Origin: Nioella halotolerans
GTDB taxonomy: Bacteria > Pseudomonadota > Alphaproteobacteria > Rhodobacterales > Rhodobacteraceae
Assembly (NCBI GenBank): GCA_003428585.1
Contig: QVQC01000007.1
Span: forward strand, 80,359-144,358
DNA length: 64,000 nucleotides
Direction: 5' to 3'
Notes under the pieces: model-generated
The model's input: only the letters and a program-made list of their open reading frames with translations
The model's database searches: none
What the model was told of the DNA's origin: nothing
Program-made: the position numbers and the translations under genes
Shown here: piece after piece, positions 26,464 to 35,883 of the stretch
Layout: each line of letters starts with the position of its first letter
Numbering within the stretch: the stretch's first letter is position 1

Positions 26464-27021
26464 ATGCTGCGACGCTCCTTTCTGTTGACGACGGCCCTCG
26501 GGGCGCTTTCGGCCTGCGGCCTGACCGCGCCGCCGCCCCGGCTTGGCCCGGATGGGCGCCCGCTGCCCACGATCTACCGCATCAACCCCAGTGACACCGC
26601 CGAGATCCAGTTTCGCGTGCTCGACAGCGTCAATGCCCTGCGCAACGGTGCGGGTGCGCCGGAGCTTTCGCTCAACGCCGAACTGAACGCGGCCGCTGCC
26701 ACCCATTCTCGCGACATGAGCCAGCAGAACCGGCCATGGCATTTCGGCTCCGACGGCTCGTCGCCCATCGACCGGGCGCGGCGGGCGGGGTACCGGGGGC
26801 GCATTCTTGGCGAGAACATCTCGGAAACCTACGAATCCGAGTTGGAAACCGTCGCGGCCTGGATGCAGCAGCCCAACACGCGAGAGGTGATCACCGACCC
26901 GGATGCGCGTGATTTGGGCTTTGCCTTTTACCAGGAAGACAACGGCAAGATCTGGTGGACCATGCTGGTCGGTGACGGCGGCACCACCGGCCAGGGCCTG
27001 CCGGAGAACAGCAACAGCTGA
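26464..27021 (+). CDS. CAP-domain (SCP/PR-1 like) lipoprotein
   Basis: A 185-residue protein with a lipoprotein signal (MLRRSFLLTTALGALSAC, lipobox LSAC) and a CAP domain: VLDSVNALRNGAGAPELSLNAELNAAAATHSRDM, then HFGSDGSSPIDRARRAGY and GENISETY. Bacterial CAP proteins of the YkwD type are secreted and have unknown activity; several cluster with cell-wall genes. The start at 26464 is preferred because it starts the signal peptide directly, although an ATG at 26419 is in frame. It is flanked by two L,D-transpeptidase genes on the opposite strand, convergent with the second by 6 bp. Confidence 0.88.
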   Translation: MLRRSFLLTTALGALSACGLTAPPPRLGPDGRPLPTIYRINPSDTAEIQFRVLDSVNALRNGAGAPELSLNAELNAAAATHSRDMSQQNRPWHFGSDGSSPIDRARRAGYRGRILGENISETYESELETVAAWMQQPNTREVITDPDARDLGFAFYQEDNGKIWWTMLVGDGGTTGQGLPENSNS

Positions 27022-27027
27022 CCCGCG

Positions 27028-27513
27028 TCAGGGATTGATGTCGATGGGGGTGCCAAGGCGCACCATTGCGTAGACCTCGCGCATCTCGCGGTTCGAGATC
27101 GCAATGCAGCCTGCCGTCCAGTCATCGCCGCGCCGCCAAGGCGTCGGCGTGCCATGGATGAAGATATCGCCGCCGGGGTCAAGGCCAAGCGCCTCGGCCG
27201 CGGCGATATCCTCCGGGTCAGGGTAGGAAATGCCGATCGACAGGTAGAAGGCACTGTTCGGGTTGCGCCGGTCGATGATGTAGCTGCCCTCGGGCGTGCG
27301 CCCGTCACCCTCCACCGCCTTCGGCCCCTCGGGAGCGAAGCCAAGCTCCACCCCGTAGGCGCGCAACACCTCGTCATGATGCATGAGGACAAGCTGTCTT
27401 GCACTTTTGTTGACGATCAGTCGGGTCACCTCCGGCCCATCATAGGTGGCAAAGCGGCTGCATCCCGCGACCGCGAGAAGGGCAAGCAACAGAAGGGCGG
27501 GAAGAAAGCGCAT
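27028..27513 (-). CDS. L,D-transpeptidase lipoprotein (YkuD domain)
   Basis: A 161-residue YkuD enzyme with a lipoprotein signal (MRFLPALLLLALLAVAGC). The catalytic segment is HGTPTPWRRGDDWTAGCIAISN, carrying His and the Cys nucleophile. Membrane anchoring distinguishes it from the Tat-type enzyme at 25665. In the small LdtF/DpaA-like subfamily some members remove lipoproteins from peptidoglycan instead of cross-linking; its short length leaves that open. The start at 27513 places the lipobox correctly; an in-frame ATG at 27576 would put 21 residues before it. Confidence 0.9.
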   Translation of the reverse strand: MRFLPALLLLALLAVAGCSRFATYDGPEVTRLIVNKSARQLVLMHHDEVLRAYGVELGFAPEGPKAVEGDGRTPEGSYIIDRRNPNSAFYLSIGISYPDPEDIAAAEALGLDPGGDIFIHGTPTPWRRGDDWTAGCIAISNREMREVYAMVRLGTPIDINP

Positions 27514-27572
27514 CTGGGCGGGAACCTTTCGCGATTGCAGCACTCTACCCGAATGCCGTGCGCGCCAAGAAA

Positions 27573-28442
27573 TCAACTCTTGTCGCGCTCGGCGGCGAAC
27601 AGCGCGTCAAGCCCCGCGCGGTAGGTCGGGTAGCGCAGCCGCACCCCAAGCTCCCGCTTCATGCGGGTGTTGTCGACGCGCTTGCTTTCGGCGTAGAAAC
27701 TGCGCGCCATCGGTGACATCTCGGCCTCTTCGAAGGGCACGGTGGGCGGTAGGTCGACACCCAGAAGCTGCGCCGCGTAGGTCAGAACATCCTGCGGCGG
27801 GGCGGGGTCGTCATCGCATATGTTGTATATCGCGCCGGGATCGGGCCGCGCCATCGAGGCCAGCAGAGCCTGCGCGATATCCTCGACATGGATGCGGCTG
27901 AAGACCTGACCCGCCTTGATGATCCGCCGCGCGGTGCCGTTGCGCACCTTCTCGAACGGGCCGCGGCCGGGGCCGTAGATGCCGGGCAGGCGGAAGATGT
28001 GCAGCGGCAGGCCATGGTCGCGCGCCAAGGCCTGCCATTCGCTCTCCGTCGCTACCCGCGCGCGGCCGCGTTTGGTGGCGGGCGTCAGCGCCGCGTTTTC
28101 ATCGACCCAGCCACCCTGATGGTCGCCGTAAACCCCGGTGGTGGACAGATATCCAACCCAGTCGAAACGAGGCGCAAGATCGGCGAAGACCGGTCGCAGG
28201 TGGTGCAGCACCGGATCGGCCCCGTCCTGCGGCCCGGCGGTGATCAGCACATGGCTGGCCGCCTCCAGATCGGCGCGAAGGTCGGTGCCGGGGAAGAGGC
28301 GCGCCTCCACGCCCATGTCGCGCAGCGCGGCGGCCTTGTCCTCGGACCGCGTGGTGCCGATGACAGTGCCGGGGGGGAGCGGCCGCATTTCCTGCACAAG
28401 CGCCTGCGCGGTGTAGCCCATGCCGAATATCAGCAGTTTCAT
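27573..28442 (-). CDS. NAD(P)-dependent epimerase/dehydratase-like SDR protein
   Basis: A 289-residue extended SDR/atypical Rossmann protein resembling the YeeZ type. The dinucleotide-binding stretch is at the extreme N-terminus ([15 protein letters not shown]), with [20 protein letters not shown] and [14 protein letters not shown] further on. The substrate is unknown. Its start overlaps the queG stop by 4 bp, and queG in turn overlaps a GST gene, so the three form a translationally coupled cluster. Confidence 0.88.
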   Translation of the reverse strand: MKLLIFGMGYTAQALVQEMRPLPPGTVIGTTRSEDKAAALRDMGVEARLFPGTDLRADLEAASHVLITAGPQDGADPVLHHLRPVFADLAPRFDWVGYLSTTGVYGDHQGGWVDENAALTPATKRGRARVATESEWQALARDHGLPLHIFRLPGIYGPGRGPFEKVRNGTARRIIKAGQVFSRIHVEDIAQALLASMARPDPGAIYNICDDDPAPPQDVLTYAAQLLGVDLPPTVPFEEAEMSPMARSFYAESKRVDNTRMKRELGVRLRYPTYRAGLDALFAAERDKS

Positions 28443-29470
28443 CGCAACCTCTCCACCGCCCAGCGGGCCGCGTCGGCCACCACCGGGTCTTCATCCTCGA
28501 CCAGCGCCTGCGCCGCCGGGATCAGCGCGGGGTCGTTGCTATTGCCGATGGCGTAGCACACGTTGCGCACGAAGCGCCCGCGCCCGATCCGCTTGATCGG
28601 CGACCCTGAGAACATGGCGCGGAACCCTGCATCGTCCAGCAACGCCAGGTCGGCCAGCCGCGGCCCCCGCAATTCTGGCCGCGCCGCGTAGCGCATTTCC
28701 GTCGCCGCCACGGCGAACTTGTTCCACGGACAAACGGCAAGGCAGTCGTCACAGCCATAGATCCGGTTGCCCATCAGCGGGCGCAACGCCTCGTCCACCG
28801 GCCCGTGATGCTCGATGGTGAGGTAGGAAATGCAGCGCGTCGCGTCCAGTTGGAACGGCGCCGGGAAGGCATCGGTCGGGCAAATGTCGAGGCAGGCGGT
28901 GCAATTGCCGCAATGGTCCACCTCCGGCGCGTCGGGGGGCAGGTCCAGCGTGGTGAAGATCGAGCCGAGGAAGAACCAGTTGCCAAGATCGCGCGCCAGA
29001 AGGTTGGTATGCTTGCCCTGCCAGCCCAGCCCGGCAGCCTCGGCCAGCGGTTTTTCCATCACCGGCGCGGTGTCGACGAACACCTTGATCTGTTCCTCCG
29101 GCGCCTGCTCCAGCAACCAGCGGCCCAGCCGTTTCAGCCGCTTTTTGACGATGTCGTGATAATCGCGGTTCTGCGCGTAAACGCTGATCGTGGCGCGGTC
29201 TCGCAGTTCCAGGGCCTCCAGCGGGTCGGCCTCGGGCGTGTAGGGTTCGGCCAGCATGATGACCGAGCGCGCCTCGGGCCAGAGCGTGGCCGGATCGCCG
29301 CGCCAATGCATCCGCTCCGCCATCCAGCCCATCTGCCCGTGGCGGCCCTTGTCCACGAACTCGGCCAGCCGGCCGGCGGCGTCCGGTATCGCGTCGGGGC
29401 GACAGACGCGCATCTTGGCGAAGCCCTCTTCCCGGGCCTTCGCATCGAGGGCTGCCTTCAGGTCCGTCAA
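28439..29470 (-). CDS. queG: Epoxyqueuosine reductase
   Basis: A 343-residue cobalamin- and Fe-S-dependent enzyme for the last step of queuosine synthesis, reducing epoxyqueuosine in the tRNA wobble position. Two 4Fe-4S cluster sites are visible: [16 protein letters not shown] near residue 190 and [13 protein letters not shown] near residue 245, linked by CISYLTIEH. The DUF1730 domain (MLAEPYTP) precedes them, and HEAT-like repeats close the protein ([20 protein letters not shown]). No other queuosine gene is nearby. It overlaps its neighbours on both sides by 4 bp. Confidence 0.95.
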   Translation of the reverse strand: MTDLKAALDAKAREEGFAKMRVCRPDAIPDAAGRLAEFVDKGRHGQMGWMAERMHWRGDPATLWPEARSVIMLAEPYTPEADPLEALELRDRATISVYAQNRDYHDIVKKRLKRLGRWLLEQAPEEQIKVFVDTAPVMEKPLAEAAGLGWQGKHTNLLARDLGNWFFLGSIFTTLDLPPDAPEVDHCGNCTACLDICPTDAFPAPFQLDATRCISYLTIEHHGPVDEALRPLMGNRIYGCDDCLAVCPWNKFAVAATEMRYAARPELRGPRLADLALLDDAGFRAMFSGSPIKRIGRGRFVRNVCYAIGNSNDPALIPAAQALVEDEDPVVADAARWAVERLR

Positions 29471-30132
29471 AAGTCGAGGTTCGCGTAATGCGGTGGTTGC
29501 AGAAAGCCGGGGATCTGGTCGGCGAGGATCGACCGGAAGGCGGGCCGCGATTTCACCTTGGCATACCAGTCCTTCACCACCTCCGACCGGTGCCAGTCCA
29601 CGTCCGAGATATAGTCGAGGCAGGACAAGTGCGCTGCGGCGGTGAAATCGGCAAGGCTCAGGCTGTCGCCCGCCAGCCAGCGGCGATGATCCAGCAACAT
29701 CCCCATGTAATCGAGATGATACTTGATCTTCTGCGCCCCGGTCTTGACCGATTTGCCATCCGGGTACCCGCCGCGCATCACCTTCTTGTTCACACGCTCA
29801 TAGACAAGATTGGCCGTCACCTCGCGGTGGAACTTGTCGTCGAACCAGAAGCACAGGCGCCGCACCTCGGCCCGCGCCGCCGGGTCGCGCGGCATCAGCG
29901 GCGGCTCGGGGCGCGTTTCCTCGATATATTCGCAGATCGCTTGGCTTTCGCTCAGGTTCATGCCGTCGATCTTGAGAACGGGCACCTTTCCTGCGGGGTT
30001 GCGCCGCAGGAATTCGTTCGACGGTTCCCAATAGCGTTCATCGACCAGTTCGACATCGATCTTCTTCTCGGCCAGCACCAGCCGGACCTTGCGGCAAAAG
30101 GGGGACAGGGCGAAATGGTAAAGGCGGGTCAT
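29467..30132 (-). CDS. Glutathione S-transferase family protein
   Basis: A 221-residue GST. The thioredoxin-like N-terminal domain starts [20 protein letters not shown], where SPFCR holds the active-site Ser/Cys, and contains the cis-Pro GKVPVL and [10 protein letters not shown] glutathione-binding segments. The all-helical C-terminal domain has the [12 protein letters not shown] motif. The start at 30132 gives the canonical N-terminus; an upstream frame extension adds a non-family leader. It heads the cluster with queG and the SDR gene. The substrate cannot be inferred. Confidence 0.92.
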   Translation of the reverse strand: MTRLYHFALSPFCRKVRLVLAEKKIDVELVDERYWEPSNEFLRRNPAGKVPVLKIDGMNLSESQAICEYIEETRPEPPLMPRDPAARAEVRRLCFWFDDKFHREVTANLVYERVNKKVMRGGYPDGKSVKTGAQKIKYHLDYMGMLLDHRRWLAGDSLSLADFTAAAHLSCLDYISDVDWHRSEVVKDWYAKVKSRPAFRSILADQIPGFLQPPHYANLDF

Positions 30133-30186
30133 GGTCTGCTCTTGTCGGGGGGTATGCACCCTGTTTGCATCGCGGCGCGGGCAAAT

Positions 30187-30888
30187 TCAACGCGCAAAGC
30201 AGGCGTCGCGTCCGTCTGCGCGGATCGTGGCCGCGCCGTCGGCGATCCGCGCCGCCCGGTCGCGCAGGACCGTGGTTGGGGATGCCGCGTCGCGGCTGCG
30301 TGGGCTCGGCAGGACGGCAGCCAGACGCGCGGCCTGCGTCGGGTCGAGCTCGGCGGCGGGAATGCCGAAATAATGCTGCGCGGCGGCCTCGGCGCCGAAC
30401 ACGCCCTCGTCGAACTCAACGATATTGAGGTAGACCTCCAGTACCCTCCGCTTGCTCCAGATCAACTCCATCACCGGGGTCATCATGCCCTCCAGAGCCT
30501 TGCGCGACCATGATCGACCCTGCCACAGGAAAGCGTTCTTGACCACCTGCTGGCTGATCGTCGACCCGCCGCGCCGCATACCCTCTGCAATGGCCGAGCG
30601 GATCGCGTCCATGTCGAAGCCCGAATGCAGACAGAAATTCGCGTCCTCGGCGGCGACAACCGCGCGCGCCAAGTGCGGCGAAACCTCCTCCATCGGGCGC
30701 CAGACCTGCCGCACCGCGCCAAGCCGGCGCGTCTCGGCCACCATGTAGGGCGTGGTCGGCGGTGCCACGACACCGTAAAGCGCGATCCAGCCCGTCCCCA
30801 GCAGCGCCACCAGAACCATGGCCTTGATCAACAGGCGCAGTCCCCGACGCCAAAGCGGCCGTCTCTTGCGTGTTGAGCTTGGGGGCAT
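30187..30888 (-). CDS. mtgA: Monofunctional biosynthetic peptidoglycan transglycosylase
   Basis: A 233-residue GT51 enzyme that polymerises lipid II into glycan strands without transpeptidase activity. A basic N-terminus precedes one membrane helix (about residues 19-40). The catalytic motifs are EDANFCLHSGFD, RRGGSTISQQVVKN, KRRVLEVYLNIVEFDEGVFG and AARLAAVLPSPRSRD. The start at 30888 gives standard length; the open frame that continues upstream runs antisense to the adenine deaminase gene. It is divergent from ade across 270 bp. Confidence 0.95.
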   Translation of the reverse strand: MPPSSTRKRRPLWRRGLRLLIKAMVLVALLGTGWIALYGVVAPPTTPYMVAETRRLGAVRQVWRPMEEVSPHLARAVVAAEDANFCLHSGFDMDAIRSAIAEGMRRGGSTISQQVVKNAFLWQGRSWSRKALEGMMTPVMELIWSKRRVLEVYLNIVEFDEGVFGAEAAAQHYFGIPAAELDPTQAARLAAVLPSPRSRDAASPTTVLRDRAARIADGAATIRADGRDACFAR

Positions 30889-31051
30889 GCGCCTCCTCCT
30901 GCCGTCGTCTTGGGTCAAATGCGCTGGCCGGGGGCGTCCGGCCTGTTCGGCTTGTCGGGCTGTCCGCGGAAAGATCGACTCATGCCGAGCAAGCCTGAAC
31001 AGCCTACCCCTTGTCCAGCCCCGAGCGCCAGCGGGGTCGAGAGGCGGCAGG

Positions 31052-31082
31052 GCCCCGCGCGAAATCGCGCGCCTCACGGGGC
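31052..31082 (+). promoter_or_regulatory. Nested hairpin in the leader of ade
   Basis: Stem GCCCCG (31052-31057) with CGGGGC (31077-31082) encloses a second hairpin CGCG-AAAT-CGCG (31058-31069). It lies 77 bp before the adenine deaminase start in a 270-bp divergent region. There is no T-tract, so it is not an obvious terminator. It could be an RNA leader element, or simply GC-rich chance pairing. Confidence 0.3.
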
Positions 31083-31158
31083 GCCGGTCAGCAAGCATTT
31101 GAAACTGTTTCATGAAATTGTCGCTTGAAGCCCGAAAAAACCGGTGCCACGCTGCGGT

Positions 31159-32967
31159 ATGGAAAAACAGACGACTTTCACGACATGGCCCGAATGCGCC
31201 GCGCGGCTTGTCGCCGTGGCCGCCGGGCGGGAACCGGCAGACCTCGTTCTGCGCAATCTCCAACTGGTCAACGTGCAAAGCCGGGAGGTTCTGGACGGCT
31301 GGCAGGTCGCGGTTGCGGCTGGCCGCTTCGCCTATGTCGGCCCGGATGCCGGCCATTGCATCGGGGACGGCACCGAGGTCGTGGACGGCAAGGGGCGCTA
31401 CCTGATCCCCGGCCTGTGCGACGGGCATATGCATATCGAGTCCGGCATGCTGACCCCTGCAGAGTTCGCCCGCGCGGTCATCCCCCACGGCACCACCTCC
31501 ATGTTCACCGACCCGCACGAGATCGCCAACGTGATGGGGCTGGAGGGTGTGCGCCTGATGCATGACGAGGCGCTGCTGCAGCCCATCAACATCTATACCC
31601 AGATGCCTTCCTGCGCGCCGTCGGCGCCGGGGCTGGAAACCACCGGATACGAAATAGGCCCCGAGGATGTGGCCGAGGCGATGACATGGCCCGGCATCAT
31701 CGGGCTGGGCGAGATGATGAACTTCCCCGGTGTCATCAATGGCGATGCGCAGATGCTGGCCGAGATCGCGGTGACGCAGGCGGCGGGCAAGACCGTGGGC
31801 GGCCATTACGCCAGCCCCGACCGTGGCCCGGCCTTCCATGCCTACGCGGCGGGTGGTCCGGCGGATGACCACGAGGGCACCCGCGAAAGCGACGCGATCG
31901 GCCGCGTGCGGCAGGGCATGCGCTCGATGCTGCGGCTCGGGTCGGCGTGGTACGACGTGGAAAGCCAGATCACCGCGGTCACCGAAAAGGGGCTCGACCC
32001 GCGCAACTTCATCCTGTGCACCGATGATTGCCATTCCGGCACGCTGGTCCATGACGGCCACATGAACCGGGTGCTGCGCCATGCCATCGCCTGCGGTTGT
32101 GACCCGCTGGTGGCGATCCAGATGTGTACCGTGAACACCGCCACCCATTTCGGGCTGGAACGCGAACTTGGGTCGATCGCGCCGGGCCGCCGGGCCGACA
32201 TGATCCTGACCAGCGATTTGCGCGCCCTGCCCATGGAGGTGGTCTACGGGCGCGGCCAGAAACTGGCGGAGGCGGGCGAAATCCTCGTCGATTGCCCGCA
32301 TCTCGATTGGCCCGCCGAGGCGCGCGGCACGGTGCATCTGGGCAAGGACCTGACGGCGCGGGATTTCGAGATCGCCGCGCGGGAGGGGGCCAATTCCGCC
32401 CATGTGAAGGTGATCGGCGTCGTCGAGAACCAGGCCCCGACCGAGGCGCTGACCGCCGAACTGCCCGTCGTCGACGGGCTGGTGGAGGGCGACGGCGACG
32501 TGTGCCAGATCGCGTTGGTCGAACGACACCGCGCAACGGGGGGCGTCACCAACGCCTTCGTCTCCGGGTTCGGCTACAAGGGACCGATGGCCATGGCCTC
32601 TACCGTGGCCCATGATAGCCACCACATGATCGTGGTCGGCACCGACCGCGAGAACATGGCCAAGGCCGCGATGCGGCTGGCGGAGGTCGGCGGCGGTGTC
32701 ACCGTCTACAAGGACGGCGCGGAACTGGCACTGGTGGAGTTGCCCATCGCCGGGTTGATGAGCGACGCGCCAGCCACCGAGGTCGCCGCCAAGGCGCAGA
32801 AGATGGGCGAGGCGATGCGCGCCTGCGGTTGCACCCTCAACAACGCCTACATGCAGCATTCATTGCTTGGGCTGGTGGTGATCCCGAGCCTTCGGATTTC
32901 CGATCTCGGGCTGGTGGATGTCACGACGTTTGAACTCACCTCGCTTTTCGTGGAAGGTGATGCATGA
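31159..32967 (+). CDS. ade: Adenine deaminase
   Basis: A 602-residue amidohydrolase converting adenine to hypoxanthine and ammonia. The metal-binding motif appears as GLCDGHMHIESGMLTPAEF, followed by HGTTSMFTDPHEIANV; further metal and active-site residues lie in GGHYASPD and CTDDCHSGTL. The C-terminal adenine-deaminase domain (about residues 420-600) is complete. The start at 31159 is the ATG after GCTGCGGT with MEKQTTF. The stop overlaps the start of amn by 4 bp, so both enzymes are made from one transcript and act in sequence: AMP to adenine (Amn), adenine to hypoxanthine (Ade). Confidence 0.93.
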   Translation: MEKQTTFTTWPECAARLVAVAAGREPADLVLRNLQLVNVQSREVLDGWQVAVAAGRFAYVGPDAGHCIGDGTEVVDGKGRYLIPGLCDGHMHIESGMLTPAEFARAVIPHGTTSMFTDPHEIANVMGLEGVRLMHDEALLQPINIYTQMPSCAPSAPGLETTGYEIGPEDVAEAMTWPGIIGLGEMMNFPGVINGDAQMLAEIAVTQAAGKTVGGHYASPDRGPAFHAYAAGGPADDHEGTRESDAIGRVRQGMRSMLRLGSAWYDVESQITAVTEKGLDPRNFILCTDDCHSGTLVHDGHMNRVLRHAIACGCDPLVAIQMCTVNTATHFGLERELGSIAPGRRADMILTSDLRALPMEVVYGRGQKLAEAGEILVDCPHLDWPAEARGTVHLGKDLTARDFEIAAREGANSAHVKVIGVVENQAPTEALTAELPVVDGLVEGDGDVCQIALVERHRATGGVTNAFVSGFGYKGPMAMASTVAHDSHHMIVVGTDRENMAKAAMRLAEVGGGVTVYKDGAELALVELPIAGLMSDAPATEVAAKAQKMGEAMRACGCTLNNAYMQHSLLGLVVIPSLRISDLGLVDVTTFELTSLFVEGDA

Positions 32968-34448
32968 CACCCGTTTCCAGGCAACTCCCGATAAGAACCC
33001 CCGAGGTCGCTGAACCGCGCTATTTCACCGACGCGGCCGAGGCCGTGGCGCATTTGCAGGCGCTTTACGCGCAAGCGATCGACTATCTGCAAGCCCGCTT
33101 CGCCGAGGTCATCCAAAGCGGCGCGCCGGATTGCCGCTACCGCGCCTTCTACCCGGAAATCCGCATCACCACCGCCAGTTTCGGCCAGATCGACAGCCGC
33201 CTGTCCTTCGGCCACGTGACGGAGCCGGGCACCTACGCCACCACCGCGACGCGGCCGGACCTGTTCCAGCATTACCTGACGCAGCAGATCGGCCTTCTGA
33301 TTGACAACCACAACGTGCCGGTCTGCATCGGCCCCTCGACCACGCCGATTCCGGTGCATTTCGCGGTGATGAACGATGCCGACCTGCAGGTGCCGCAGGA
33401 TGGTGCGTTGGCCTTTCCGCTGCGCGATGTCTTCGACGTGCCGGACCTGTCCAACACCAACGATGATATCGTCAACGGGCTGGTTTCCAAGCAGGCCGGC
33501 GGCACCGGGCCGCTTGCGCTGTTCACCGCGCAGCGCGTCGATTATTCGCTGGCCCGGCTGGCCCACTACACCGCCACCGGGCCGGAGCATTTCCAGAATC
33601 ACGTGCTGTTCACCAACTACCAGTTCTACGTGGAGGAATTCGTCGCCTTCGGGCGCGCGGCCTTGCGCGATCCCGACAGCGGCTATGCCTCGTTGGTCGG
33701 GCCGGGGAACGTGGAGATCACGGATCCCGACGCGCCGCTCGACCCGCCGGCCAAGCTGCCGCAGATGCCCACCTATCACCTGACGCGCGCGGGCGGCGGC
33801 GGCATCACGCTGGTCAATATCGGGGTGGGGCCGTCCAACGCCAAAACCGCGACCGACCATATCGCGGTGCTGCGGCCGCATGTCTGGCTGATGGTCGGCC
33901 ATTGCGCCGGGCTGCGCAACAGCCAGAGCCTTGGCGATTTCGTGCTCGCCCATGCCTACCTGCGCGAGGACAAGGTGCTGGATGACGACCTGCCGGTCTG
34001 GGTGCCGATCCCGGCGCTGGCCGAGGTGCAGATCGCGTTGCAAACGGCGGTGGTCGATGTCGCGCAGGTCAGCGACTACGAACTGAAACGGATCATGCGC
34101 ACGGGGACGGTGGCCAGCGTCGACAATCGCAACTGGGAATTGCGCGACCAGACCGGCCCGGTGCAGCGGCTGAGCCAGTCGCGCGCCATCGCGCTCGACA
34201 TGGAAAGCGCCACGATCGCGGCCAACGGGTTTCGCTTCCGGGTGCCCTACGGCACGCTTCTGTGCGTTTCGGACAAGCCGCTGCACGGCGAATTGAAGTT
34301 GCCCGGCATGGCCAGCGATTTCTACAAGACGCAGGTTTCACGGCATCTGGAAATCGGAATTCGCGCTATGGAGGCGCTGCGCGAGATGCCGCTTGAACGC
34401 CTTCACAGCCGGAAATTGCGCAGTTTCGAGGAGACAGCTTTCCTCTGA
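32964..34448 (+). CDS. amn: AMP nucleosidase
   Basis: A 494-residue enzyme cleaving AMP to adenine and ribose 5-phosphate. The N-terminal AMP_N domain (about 15-170) is followed by a PNP/UDP-phosphorylase-type catalytic domain with GGGGITLVNIGVGPSNAKT, HCAGLRNSQSLGDFVLAHAY and the nucleobase site AIALDMESATIAANGFRFRVPYGTLLCVSDKPLHGE. The length matches E. coli Amn. It is translationally coupled to ade (ATGA overlap), which suggests a dedicated salvage route from adenylate to hypoxanthine or an adenylate-pool brake. Confidence 0.95.
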   Translation: MTPVSRQLPIRTPEVAEPRYFTDAAEAVAHLQALYAQAIDYLQARFAEVIQSGAPDCRYRAFYPEIRITTASFGQIDSRLSFGHVTEPGTYATTATRPDLFQHYLTQQIGLLIDNHNVPVCIGPSTTPIPVHFAVMNDADLQVPQDGALAFPLRDVFDVPDLSNTNDDIVNGLVSKQAGGTGPLALFTAQRVDYSLARLAHYTATGPEHFQNHVLFTNYQFYVEEFVAFGRAALRDPDSGYASLVGPGNVEITDPDAPLDPPAKLPQMPTYHLTRAGGGGITLVNIGVGPSNAKTATDHIAVLRPHVWLMVGHCAGLRNSQSLGDFVLAHAYLREDKVLDDDLPVWVPIPALAEVQIALQTAVVDVAQVSDYELKRIMRTGTVASVDNRNWELRDQTGPVQRLSQSRAIALDMESATIAANGFRFRVPYGTLLCVSDKPLHGELKLPGMASDFYKTQVSRHLEIGIRAMEALREMPLERLHSRKLRSFEETAFL

Positions 34449-34490
34449 CGTCGCGAAAATCGCCTCAAAATGCGCGTTTTTTCAGGAAAA

Positions 34491-34520
34491 GTGACACGAG
34501 TTATTGTGTGCCCCTACAAT
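34491..34520 (+). promoter_or_regulatory. Possible housekeeping promoter of the HU gene
   Basis: GTGACA (34491-34496) and TACAAT (34515-34520) are separated by 18 bp, a sigma-70-like arrangement 59 bp before the HU start. The local region is A/T-rich compared with its surroundings, as expected for a strongly expressed gene. Confidence 0.4.
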
Positions 34521-34579
34521 ATTCGGCTAGCTTTCGCGCAACGAGCCCAAAGGGTTCGGGCAGTTAAGGAGAACAGAAC

Positions 34580-34870
34580 ATGGCACAAAAACCCATGACC
34601 AAGACCCAGCTTGTCGCGGCCCTCGCTGAAGAGATGGGAAGCGACAAGAAAGCAGCCGCCGCAGCCCTCGATGCCGTGTCCGCCGTCGTCACCAACGAGG
34701 TCGCCAATGGCGGCGCCGTGACCCTTCCGGGCATCGGCAAGGTGTATTGCCGCGAGCGGCCGGAACGCATGGTGCGCAACCCGGCCACCGGCGAGCAGAT
34801 CAAGAAAGAGGCCGACAAGGTGGTCAAGGTGACCATCGCGAAGGCCCTCAAGGATAGCGTCAACGGCTGA
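34580..34870 (+). CDS. HU-family DNA-binding protein
   Basis: A 96-residue nucleoid protein. It starts MAQKPMTKTQLVAALAEEMG, with helices 1-2 containing DKKAAAAALDAVSAVV, then the saddle strand VTLPGIGKVYCRERPERM and the DNA-binding arm RNPATGEQIKKEADKVVKVTIAKALKD. The arm's RNPATGE proline is the DNA-intercalating residue in this family. The start has AAGGAGA 8 nt upstream, a strong site in line with high expression. It lies 131 bp after amn with its own putative promoter and a terminator behind it. Confidence 0.94.
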   Translation: MAQKPMTKTQLVAALAEEMGSDKKAAAAALDAVSAVVTNEVANGGAVTLPGIGKVYCRERPERMVRNPATGEQIKKEADKVVKVTIAKALKDSVNG

Positions 34871-34894
34871 TTGCCACCGGATGCTTGACATGCG

Positions 34895-34919
34895 AAGGGT
34901 CGTCCTGTGGGCGGCCCTT
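34895..34919 (+). terminator. Rho-independent terminator after the HU gene
   Basis: An 8-bp stem AAGGGTCG / CGGCCCTT (one G-U pair) with a 9-nt loop, then T-C-rich sequence. It lies 24 bp after the HU stop and 22 bp before the DMT transporter start. Confidence 0.7.
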
Positions 34920-34941
34920 TTCGCATTTCAGGAGACACGGC

Positions 34942-35814
34942 ATGGATTTGCGCGCGATCGGCATGGGGTTGGCCTTTGCGCTGATCTGGTCCTCGGCCTT
35001 CACCTCGGCGCGGATCATCGTTGCCGATGCGCCGCCGCTGACAGCGCTGGCGATCCGCTTTGCCATTTCGGGCGCCCTCGGCATCGGCCTGGCGCGCCTT
35101 CTCGGGCAGCACTGGCGGCTTAGCCGGACGCAATGGCGCTCGGTCATCGTTTTCGGAGTCTGCCAGAACGCGCTTTACCTCGGGCTCAACTTCGTTGCGA
35201 TGCAGTGGATCGAGGCATCGCTGGCGGCGATCATCGCGTCGTCCATGCCGCTGATCGTAGCGGCGATGAACTGGACATTGTTCCGCGAGCGGTTGCCATG
35301 GCTCGGGATCGCCGGGCTGGTGGCGGGGTTCGGTGGTGTCGCGCTGATCATGGCGCAGCGCCTGTCGGGCGGGGTCGATCCGCTTGGCGTGGCGCTCTGC
35401 GCGATCGGGGCGGTGGCGCTGGCGGTCGCGACGCTGACGGTGCGCGGCGCCTCGACGGGCAGCAGCAGCGGTATCCTGATGATCGTGGGGCTGCAAATGC
35501 TGGTCGGGGGCGCGGCGCTGGTCCCGGTCGCGTTGGCGATGGAAAGCTGGCAGGTCAATTGGTCTTGGCAGCTTGTCGCCGCCTTCACCTACACGGTATT
35601 CGCCCCCGGCCTTCTGGCCACATGGATCTGGTTCCTTCTGGTCCAGAGAATCGGCGCCACGCGCGGCGCCACCTTCCACTTCCTCAACCCGTTCTTCGGG
35701 GTGGCCATCGCCGCAGTGTTGCTGGGCGAACGGCTTGGCTGGGCGGATATCGTGGGCGTGATGATCATCGCGGCGGGCATTCTGGCCGTGCAACTGGCAC
35801 GGGTGAGGGCCTGA
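34942..35814 (+). CDS. DMT-family transporter (EamA repeats)
   Basis: A 290-residue membrane protein with about ten hydrophobic segments in two EamA repeats: first half LAFALIWSSAFTSARIIVADAPPL to GFGGVALIMAQR, second half after about residue 150, ending GERLGWADIVGVMIIAAGILAVQL. Members export or import metabolites such as amino acids; the substrate is unknown. The start at 34942 follows CAGGAGACACGG; an upstream frame extension crosses the HU terminator and is not used. Confidence 0.92.
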   Translation: MDLRAIGMGLAFALIWSSAFTSARIIVADAPPLTALAIRFAISGALGIGLARLLGQHWRLSRTQWRSVIVFGVCQNALYLGLNFVAMQWIEASLAAIIASSMPLIVAAMNWTLFRERLPWLGIAGLVAGFGGVALIMAQRLSGGVDPLGVALCAIGAVALAVATLTVRGASTGSSSGILMIVGLQMLVGGAALVPVALAMESWQVNWSWQLVAAFTYTVFAPGLLATWIWFLLVQRIGATRGATFHFLNPFFGVAIAAVLLGERLGWADIVGVMIIAAGILAVQLARVRA

Positions 35815-35883
35815 CGGCTCCATGATGCCACCTCACGAAGGCGTCATGTGACTTTTCGGCGGACGGGCCCCAAAAACATCGCC

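Noticed and set aside
30910-31128. A 72-codon plus-strand open frame between mtgA and ade
   Set aside because: Pro/Arg-rich composition, no ribosome-binding site of note and no homology; the region is better read as a divergent promoter and leader.
30889-32859. Minus-strand frame extending mtgA by 657 codons
   Set aside because: The extension is antisense to adenine deaminase; MtgA has its normal N-terminus and membrane helix at 30888.
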